Position numbers and translations under genes: made by a program. From Candidatus Methylomirabilota bacterium (GTDB taxonomy: Bacteria; Methylomirabilota; Methylomirabilia; Methylomirabilales; JACPAU01), in NCBI GenBank assembly GCA_016180705.1, contig JACPAU010000005.1, positions 1 to 9,393 of the forward strand: a stretch of 9,393 bases of DNA, given 5' to 3'. The notes below the pieces were generated by a model. It did no database searches. It was not told the origin of the DNA and saw only the letters and a program-made list of their open reading frames with translations. Shown here piece after piece: positions 3,969 to 9,393 of this stretch (its first letter is position 1; every line of letters begins with the position of its first letter).

Positions 3969-5000
3969 GTGGACATCGCCCCCCGCTGGCTGCAGGATCG
4001 GCCCCCCGTTTGCATAGCGCTGGATGCGATGGGCGGCGACGCCGGCCCTGCCGTGAACGTGGAGGGGGCGGTGGCCGCCGCCCGCGACTTCGGCCTGGGC
4101 GTGATCCTGGTCGGGATCCAGGAAGAGATCCGGCAGCACCTGGAGCGCCACGACGTCCGGGGGCTCCCCATCAAGGTTCACCACGCCTCGGAAGTGGTGG
4201 AGATGGTCGAGTCTCCGTCAACGGCCCTCCGGAAGAAGAAGGATTCCTCCATCCGGGTGGCGGTGGACCTGGTCCGGAGCGGGGACGCGGACGCCATGGT
4301 CAGCGCCGGCAACACCGGCGCGGTCATGGCCATCGCCCTGGTGGTCCTGGGCCCGTTGCCGGGCGTGGAGCGCCCGGCGATCGCCGCCGTCCTCCCCACG
4401 CTGGCCGGCCACGCGATCCTGCTCGACGTCGGAGCCAACGTGGACTGCAAGCCCCGGCACCTGGTGCAGTTTGCCATCATGGGCAACATCTACGCGCGCC
4501 AGGCCCTGGGGAAGCCCCGGCCCCGGGTCGGGCTCCTGTCCATCGGCGAGGAGGAGACCAAGGGGAACGAGCTGACCAAGGAGTCCTTCCGGGCCCTGGA
4601 GGAGGAGCCCGACATCGAGTTCATCGGCAACGTGGAGGGGGTGGACGTTTTCAAGGGGCACGCCGACGTCGTGGTCTGCGACGGGTTCACCGGGAACGTG
4701 GCCCTGAAGATCGGTGAGAGCGTGGCGGAGACCATCATGGCCCTGATCCGGGAGGAGGCGGCCGCCGACCTCCGGAGCCGGGCCGGGGCGCTCCTCCTGC
4801 GGCCGGCGTTCCAGCGCCTGAAGCGGCGGCTCGACTACTCGGAGGTCGGGGGAGCGCCGTTGCTCGGGGTGAACGGGGTCACGATCATCAGCCACGGCCG
4901 GTCCTCCGCGAAGGCCATCCGCAACGCGCACCGGGTGGCGGCCGACTGCGTGAAGAACCGCGTCCTGGACAACATCCGGGACGGGGTCGCCCAGAGCTGA
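3969..5000 (+). CDS. plsX: Phosphate acyltransferase PlsX
   Basis: 343 residues. A peripheral membrane enzyme that turns acyl-ACP and phosphate into acyl-phosphate, the donor for PlsY in phosphatidic acid synthesis. The family signature IALDAMGGDAGP is at 16-27; SAGNTGA (112-118), LLDVGANVDCKP (151-162), LLSIGEEETKGN (189-200) and VCDGFTGNVALK (about 235-247) follow in the expected order. The GTG at 3969 is chosen because GGAGGAGG (3953-3960) lies 8 bases upstream; it gives about 15 residues before the first conserved strand, a little longer than many relatives. There are 13 bases to fabH. The gene appears intact. Confidence 0.95.
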   Translation: MDIAPRWLQDRPPVCIALDAMGGDAGPAVNVEGAVAAARDFGLGVILVGIQEEIRQHLERHDVRGLPIKVHHASEVVEMVESPSTALRKKKDSSIRVAVDLVRSGDADAMVSAGNTGAVMAIALVVLGPLPGVERPAIAAVLPTLAGHAILLDVGANVDCKPRHLVQFAIMGNIYARQALGKPRPRVGLLSIGEEETKGNELTKESFRALEEEPDIEFIGNVEGVDVFKGHADVVVCDGFTGNVALKIGESVAETIMALIREEAAADLRSRAGALLLRPAFQRLKRRLDYSEVGGAPLLGVNGVTIISHGRSSAKAIRNAHRVAADCVKNRVLDNIRDGVAQS

Positions 5001-5013
5001 GGAGGCGTCCGGG

Positions 5014-5997
5014 ATGCTCAGGAGCCGCATCATCGGGACGGGATCGGTGGTACCGGCCCGGGTGCTGACGAACCGCGACATCGCGAAGATGGTGGAGACC
5101 AGCGACGAGTGGATCCAGGCCCGGACCGGGATCGCGGAGCGGCGCATCTGCGGCCCCCAGGAGGACGCCGCGACGTTGGCGGAAGGCGCGGCGGTCCGGG
5201 CGCTCGCCATGGCCGGGGTGGACCCGGTGGACGTGGACATCCTGATGGTCGCCACGGTGACGCCCGCGGTCCCGCTCCCCGCCACGGCCTGCCTGGTCCA
5301 GGAGGCCCTGCGGGCCCGGCGGGCAGCGGCCTTCGACATTGGGGCCGGCTGCTCCGGCTTTATCTACGGCCTCGCCGTAGCGGACGGCCTGATCCGGGCG
5401 GGGTCCGCCCGCACGGTCCTGCTGGTGGGAGCCGAATGCCTGAGCAAGATCGTGAACTGGAAGGACCGGAGCACCTGCGTGCTCTTCGGCGACGGTGCCG
5501 GGGCGGTTCTCCTGCAGGCCCAGGACGGGGCTTCCGGGATCCGCTCCACGCACTTGTACTCCGACGGGAGCGCGTGGCAGCTCCTGGTTGCGCCGGGGGG
5601 CGGCTCGCGCTTCCCGCAGAGCGAGCGGGTGCTCCAGGAAGGCCTGCACCTCATCCAGATGCGGAGCGGCAACGAGGTCTTCCGGCTGGCGGTCCGCGCC
5701 ATGGAGGATGCCTGCATCACCGCCCTGAAGGCGAACGCGCTGGAGCCGTCGGACATCGACCTCCTCGTTCCCCACCAGGCCAACCTCCGCATCATCCGGG
5801 CCCTGGCGAGCCGGCTCGCCTTCCCGGAGGAGAAGGTCGTCCTCAACATCGACCGGTACGGGAACACCTCCGCCGCCTCGATCCCCCTGGCCCTGGACGA
5901 GGCGGTCCGGGCCGGGCGGGTGCAGCCGGGGATGACCCTGCTGATGGCGGCCTTCGGCGCCGGCCTCACCTGGGGGTCAGCCGTGATCACCTGGTAG
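5014..5997 (+). CDS. fabH: Beta-ketoacyl-ACP synthase III
   Basis: 327 residues. It condenses an acyl-CoA, usually acetyl-CoA, with malonyl-ACP to begin each chain. The thiolase-fold triad is present: Cys113 in DIGAGCSGF, His254 in VPHQANLRI and Asn284 in RYGNTSAAS. SDEWIQARTGI near the N-terminus contributes to CoA binding, and FGDGAGA (158-164) is also conserved. The ATG at 5014 has GAGGAGG about 10 bases upstream. fabD begins 8 bases after the stop. Whether it prefers straight or branched primers cannot be told from this sequence alone. Confidence 0.96.
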   Translation: MLRSRIIGTGSVVPARVLTNRDIAKMVETSDEWIQARTGIAERRICGPQEDAATLAEGAAVRALAMAGVDPVDVDILMVATVTPAVPLPATACLVQEALRARRAAAFDIGAGCSGFIYGLAVADGLIRAGSARTVLLVGAECLSKIVNWKDRSTCVLFGDGAGAVLLQAQDGASGIRSTHLYSDGSAWQLLVAPGGGSRFPQSERVLQEGLHLIQMRSGNEVFRLAVRAMEDACITALKANALEPSDIDLLVPHQANLRIIRALASRLAFPEEKVVLNIDRYGNTSAASIPLALDEAVRAGRVQPGMTLLMAAFGAGLTWGSAVITW

Positions 5998-6004
5998 AGG
6001 GGGG

Positions 6005-6949
6005 GTGGGGGGCCGGATCGCCTTCGTGTTCCCGGGACAGGGCTCCCAGGCTGTCGGGATGGGGCGGGCCTTCGCCGAGGCCTTCCCGGAGGCGGCGGCC
6101 CGGTTCGCCGAGGCGAGCGAGGCGCTCGGGTTCGACCTTGCGGCGCTCTGCTTTCACGGCCCCGCGGAGGCGCTGGCCCTCACGGCCAACACGCAGCCGG
6201 CGATCCTCACGGCCAGCATGGCGGCGCTGGCCGGCCTCACGCGGCGGAACATCCGGCCGGACTTCGTCGCCGGCCACAGCATGGGGGAGTACAGCGCCCT
6301 GGTCGCGGCGGGGGCGCTCGACTTCGCCCACGCCGTCCGGCTCGTCCGCAAGCGCGGGGAGTTCATGCAGGAGGCCGTGGCGGTGGGGGTCGGGACCATG
6401 GCCGCCCTGATCGGTCTCGAGGTCGCCGCCGTGCAGGCCGTCTGCGGCGAGGCGGCGGACGCCGGGGTGGTGGAGGTCGCCAACCTCAATGCGCCGGACC
6501 AGATCGTGATCGCCGGGGAGCGGGCCGCCGTGGAGCGCGCGGTGGCGCTGGCCAAGGCGCGGGGCGCGAAGCGAGCCGTCCCCCTGCCGGTGAGCGCGCC
6601 GTTTCACTGCCGGCTCATGCAGCCGGCGGCGGCGCGGCTCCGGGAGGTGCTCGCGACGGTTCCACTGGGGGACCTCCAGGTGCCCTGGGTGACCAACGTG
6701 GACGCCGTGCCCATCCGGAAGGGGGCGGAGGTGGCCGAGGCCCTGGTCCGGCAGGTGGCCGCGCCGATCCGGTGGGTGGAGGGCGTCGAGCGACTCCGCT
6801 GGGAGGGCGTGGAGACCTTCGTCGAGGTCGGGCCGGGGAAGGTGCTCACCGGGCTCATCCGGCGCATCGCCCCGGAGGTGCGGACGTTCCCGGTGGAGGA
6901 CCTGACAGGCCTGGAGGCGGCGGCCGCGGCGGTCGGGGGCGCGCGGTGA
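6005..6949 (+). CDS. fabD: Malonyl-CoA:ACP transacylase
   Basis: 314 residues. It moves malonyl from CoA to ACP, supplying the extender for FabH and FabF. FPGQGSQ (9-15) forms the oxyanion region. The nucleophile is Ser92 in GHSMGEYSA, with Arg117 for the malonyl carboxylate (KRGEFMQ) and His201 in PVSAPFHC as catalytic base, the same numbers as in E. coli FabD. The GTG start at 6005 lies in a G-run (TAGAGGGGGGGTGG), which supplies the ribosome-binding purines. The stop overlaps the fabG start by four bases (GTGA), so translation is probably coupled. Confidence 0.96.
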   Translation: MGGRIAFVFPGQGSQAVGMGRAFAEAFPEAAARFAEASEALGFDLAALCFHGPAEALALTANTQPAILTASMAALAGLTRRNIRPDFVAGHSMGEYSALVAAGALDFAHAVRLVRKRGEFMQEAVAVGVGTMAALIGLEVAAVQAVCGEAADAGVVEVANLNAPDQIVIAGERAAVERAVALAKARGAKRAVPLPVSAPFHCRLMQPAAARLREVLATVPLGDLQVPWVTNVDAVPIRKGAEVAEALVRQVAAPIRWVEGVERLRWEGVETFVEVGPGKVLTGLIRRIAPEVRTFPVEDLTGLEAAAAAVGGAR

Positions 6950-7686
6950 CGTTCGCCGGGCGCGCCGGCATCGTCACGGGGGCCAGTCGGGGAATCGGGT
7001 ATGCGGTGGCCGAGCGGCTGGCGGGGGCCGGCGCGGGCCTCCTGCTGTGTGCCCGCGACGGGGCCGCGGTAGAGCGCGCGGCCGCCACGCTCGCCCAGGG
7101 GGGGGCCAAGGTCGTCGCGACCGCGGCGGACGTGGGCCGCCCCGCCGACGCCGAGCGGCTCGTGGAGGCCTGCCTCACCCAGTTCGGCCGGCTCGACATC
7201 CTCGTGAACAATGCGGGGATCGCCCGCGACGCGCTTCTGCTGCGGATGAAGCCGGAAGACTGGGATGCGGTCCTCGCGGTCAACCTCACCGGGGCCTTCC
7301 ACTGCACGCGGGCGGCGCTCCGGGCGATGGTGAAGCAGCGGGCGGGCCGGATCATCAACGTCACGTCGGTGGTGGGGGTGATGGGCAACGCGGGGCAGGC
7401 CAACTACGTGGCGGCGAAGGCCGGCCTCATCGGCCTGACCAAGGCGGCGGCGCGGGAGGTGGCATCCCGGGGCATTACGGTGAACGCCGTGGCCCCGGGC
7501 TTCATCGAGACGGAGATGACGGCCGCCCTCCCCGCCGCGACCCGAGAGGGCTACCGGACCCAGATCCCTCTGGGGCGGTTCGGCAGCCCGGGGGAGGTGG
7601 CCGAGGTCGTCGCCTTCCTGGCTTCCGACGCGGCGGCCTACATCACCGGGCAGGTCATTCACGTCAACGGCGGGCTCTGGATGTGA
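6946..7686 (+). CDS. fabG: 3-oxoacyl-ACP reductase
   Basis: 246 residues, a short-chain dehydrogenase making the NADPH-dependent first reduction of each elongation cycle. The Rossmann motif TGASRGIG is at 11-18, NNAG at 88-91 and the catalytic set Ser141, Tyr154, Lys158 lies in [20 protein letters not shown], with E. coli spacing. PGFIETEM (184-191) and the terminal VNGGLWM are typical. The GTG at 6946, within the GTGA overlap with fabD, is preferred: it places the Rossmann motif 10 residues from the start, as usual, whereas a longer reading in the same frame would run over fabD. Confidence 0.96.
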   Translation: MTFAGRAGIVTGASRGIGYAVAERLAGAGAGLLLCARDGAAVERAAATLAQGGAKVVATAADVGRPADAERLVEACLTQFGRLDILVNNAGIARDALLLRMKPEDWDAVLAVNLTGAFHCTRAALRAMVKQRAGRIINVTSVVGVMGNAGQANYVAAKAGLIGLTKAAAREVASRGITVNAVAPGFIETEMTAALPAATREGYRTQIPLGRFGSPGEVAEVVAFLASDAAAYITGQVIHVNGGLWM

Positions 7687-7729
7687 CCGCGCGGCAGGGC
7701 GCGACCCCGGGGAGGAGGTGAGGCACACC

Positions 7730-7960
7730 GTGGCTGTGGATGCGAAGGTCAAAAAGATCATCATGGAGCAGCTCGGGGTGGAGGAGTCGCAGGTCAGGCC
7801 CGAGGCCAAGTTCATCGACGATCTGGGGGCCGATTCCCTCGACACGGTCGAGCTGGTGATGGCCTTGGAGGAAGAGTTCGGCCTGGAGATCCCCGACGAG
7901 GAGGCGGAGAAGATCCAGACGGTCGGGGACGCGGTCCAGTACATCAAGGACCGGACGTAG
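7730..7960 (+). CDS. acpP: Acyl carrier protein
   Basis: 76 residues, very acidic, with Ser36 in [15 protein letters not shown] as the 4'-phosphopantetheine attachment site. Helices II and III ([25 protein letters not shown]) match canonical ACP. It carries growing acyl chains among FabD, FabH, FabG, FabF and PlsX. The GTG at 7730 is chosen over the in-frame GTG 7718, because the strong AGGAGGTG (7713-7720) covers the latter and sits 9 bases before the former, and because Ser then falls at canonical position 36. Placement between fabG and fabF is the standard order. Confidence 0.96.
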   Translation: MAVDAKVKKIIMEQLGVEESQVRPEAKFIDDLGADSLDTVELVMALEEEFGLEIPDEEAEKIQTVGDAVQYIKDRT

Positions 7961-8023
7961 CGCGGCGCCCCGGGGCCCCCGGCTCCCGGCGGGCGGCCAG
8001 GGGTGCCGGAGAAGGGGACTGCT

Positions 8024-9265
8024 GTGAAGCGACGGGTAGTGGTGACGGGTCTCGGGGCGGTCTCGCCCATCGGCACCGGCGTGGAGTCCTTCTGGGAGGC
8101 GCTCAAGGCCGGGGTGTCGGGGGTGGGCCGGATCACCCGGTTCGATCCGACCGGATTCGACTGCCAGATCGCCGCCGAGGTGAAGGGATTCGACCCCCTC
8201 AACTGGGTTGAGAAGAAAGACGCGCGGAAGATGGATACCTTCATCCACTACGCCATCGCGGCCGCCGCAATGGCGGTCGAGGGGGCCCAGCTGAAGGTCA
8301 CCGAGGAGGACCAGGGCCGGGTGGGCGTCCTCATCGGCACGGGGATGGGTGGCATCCCTATCCTGGTGGAGGAGCAGAAGCGGCTGCTGGAGCGGGGACC
8401 CGGGCGGGTGAGCCCCTTCTTCATCCCGTCCATCATCACCAACCTGGCGTCCGGCTGGATCTCGATCGCCTACGGCGCCAAGGGGCCCAACTCGTGCGTC
8501 TCCACGGCCTGCGCCACCGGGAATCACGCCATCGGCGATTCCTTCCGCATCATCCAGCGGGGGGAGGCGGACGTCATGATCGCGGGCGGGACGGAGGCGG
8601 TGATCGTTCCCCTCACGATCGCGGGCTTCGCCGTGATGAGGGCCCTCTCGACCCGCAACGACGAGCCGGCCCGGGCCAGCCGCCCCTTCGACAAGGACCG
8701 GGACGGGTTCGTGATGGGGGAGGGGGCAGGGGTCGTCATCCTCGAGGCCCTCGAGACCGCGGTGCGCCGGGGGGCGCCGATCCTGGCCGAGGTCATCGGC
8801 TACGGGATGTCGGCAGATGCCCATCACATCACCGCGCCCGCGCCGGAAGGGGAGGGGGCGGTGCGCTCCATGCAGGCCGCGCTCGAGGACGGGGGCGTGC
8901 GGCCGGACGAGGTGGACTACATCAACGCCCACGGAACCTCGACCCCCTACAACGATCGCAACGAGACCCAGGCCATCAAGCGGCTCTTCGGCGCCCACGC
9001 CTCCCGCCTGGCCGTGAGCAGCACGAAGTCCATGACCGGGCACCTGCTGGGGGCCGCCGGCGGCATCGAGGCCGTCGCGACCGTCCTGACCCTTCGCCGC
9101 GGCATCCTCCCGCCGACCATCAACTACGAGACTCCAGACCCGGACTGCGACCTGGACTACGTGCCGAACAAGCCCCGGGAGGCCTCCGTCCGGGTGGCGC
9201 TCTCGAACTCGTTCGGGTTCGGCGGGACAAACGCTACGCTCGTCTTCCGCGCGGCCGAGTCCTAA
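8024..9265 (+). CDS. fabF: Beta-ketoacyl-ACP synthase II
   Basis: 413 residues, exactly the E. coli FabF length. It elongates acyl-ACP with malonyl-ACP. Cys163 in [12 protein letters not shown], His303 in [11 protein letters not shown], Lys335 and His340 in [15 protein letters not shown] form the Cys-His-His site with its supporting lysine at E. coli positions. [11 protein letters not shown] closes the protein with the gating-phenylalanine region. The GTG at 8024 is chosen over in-frame GTG 8003: GGAGAAGGGG (8008-8017) lies 6 bases before it and the protein then begins [11 protein letters not shown] like the family. It is the last gene of the operon inside the window. Confidence 0.96.
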   Translation: MKRRVVVTGLGAVSPIGTGVESFWEALKAGVSGVGRITRFDPTGFDCQIAAEVKGFDPLNWVEKKDARKMDTFIHYAIAAAAMAVEGAQLKVTEEDQGRVGVLIGTGMGGIPILVEEQKRLLERGPGRVSPFFIPSIITNLASGWISIAYGAKGPNSCVSTACATGNHAIGDSFRIIQRGEADVMIAGGTEAVIVPLTIAGFAVMRALSTRNDEPARASRPFDKDRDGFVMGEGAGVVILEALETAVRRGAPILAEVIGYGMSADAHHITAPAPEGEGAVRSMQAALEDGGVRPDEVDYINAHGTSTPYNDRNETQAIKRLFGAHASRLAVSSTKSMTGHLLGAAGGIEAVATVLTLRRGILPPTINYETPDPDCDLDYVPNKPREASVRVALSNSFGFGGTNATLVFRAAES

Positions 9266-9393
9266 TACAAACGCCACAAATTGTGTGACACCGCGTCCGG
9301 GTGGCGCCGGATGCCGCCCAGGGCCCCCGTAGCGGAGGGGGGTCCCATCGGCTCTTGGCCGATGGGGGGAACCACGGGAGGGTTCCCCAGGGG
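9266..9393 (+). other. Non-coding tail with palindromes and four consecutive hairpins
   Basis: No ORF is supported. Directly after fabF lie the palindromes CACAAATTGTG (9275-9285) and GTGTGACAC (9283-9291). Then come four stems: 9299-9305 with 9313-9319; CCCCC 9324-9328 with GGGGG 9337-9341, extendable by GGG/CCC; CCCATCGGC 9344-9352 with GCCGATGGG 9358-9366; and GGGGAACC 9366-9373 with GGTTCCCC 9381-9388. No T-tract is seen before the window ends. It may be the structured leader of the next operon, a complex transcript end or a palindromic repeat cluster. Confidence 0.4.

Noticed and set aside
3185..4717. 510-codon + strand open frame across yceD, rpmF and plsX
   Set aside because: It is Arg/Gly/Pro-rich low-complexity translation in a different frame from three firmly recognised genes; a GC-skew shadow.
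6604..8244. 546-codon minus-strand open frame opposite fabD, fabG and acpP
   Set aside because: It is opposite genes with canonical catalytic residues and has no recognisable domain; long antisense frames are common in high-GC coding DNA.
7664..9277. 537-codon minus-strand open frame opposite acpP and fabF
   Set aside because: Same reason: Asp/Gly/Arg/His-rich shadow of fabF with no domain signature.
1..9393. tRNA, rRNA, CRISPR array or defence system
   Set aside because: No cloverleaf, rRNA-like segment, regular spaced repeats or defence-gene motifs were seen; the paired 12-base-period repeats are only two units each.

Overview
The window is a high-GC bacterial chromosome segment with every gene on the + strand. 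The order is the tail of sucD, then ndk, then a complete type II fatty-acid synthesis operon (DUF177/yceD, rpmF, plsX, fabH, fabD, fabG, acpP, fabF). Very high GC, frequent GTG starts and this housekeeping order suit an uncultivated high-GC lineage such as Rokubacteria/Methylomirabilota or a deltaproteobacterial relative. That assignment is inference from style and gene order; no rRNA or other marker is present.

Region by region: 1-198 is the C-terminus of succinyl-CoA ligase alpha. 214-2522 is a small, decayed integrative element. It is bounded by 23-base direct repeats with one mismatch, and the right copy is the left arm of a rho-independent terminator, so the element appears to have entered the terminator between sucD and ndk. 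It carries its own terminator just inside the left end. Its contents are an unknown 82-residue ORF, a HicA-like small protein coupled to a two-domain HTH protein behind a palindromic promoter region, an open frame with no recognisable start, a possible small structured RNA ending in a strong terminator, a frameshifted excisionase-like HTH gene, and the last ~40 codons of a tyrosine recombinase. Paired 12-base-period repeats (GGCACA family) lie near both ends and look like integrase arm-binding sites. With the catalytic part of the integrase deleted, the element should be immobile on its own.

2564-3013 is ndk. A consensus sigma-70 promoter (TTGACA, 17 bases, TATAAT) at 3185-3213 drives the 3243-9265 operon. 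YceD and L32 belong to ribosome biogenesis. PlsX makes acyl-phosphate for phospholipid synthesis. FabD loads malonate on ACP, FabH starts chains, FabG reduces the 3-ketoacyl group, AcpP carries the chain and FabF elongates it. All expected catalytic residues are present at canonical or near-canonical positions, so the operon looks intact and ordinary.

9266-9393 has no gene. It holds two small overlapping palindromes and then four consecutive GC-rich hairpins, running off the window end.

The part most worth following up is the element: its terminator target, its arm-site repeats, the HicA-like/HTH pair and the structured RNA candidate. No complete undescribed system can be demonstrated from sequence alone.
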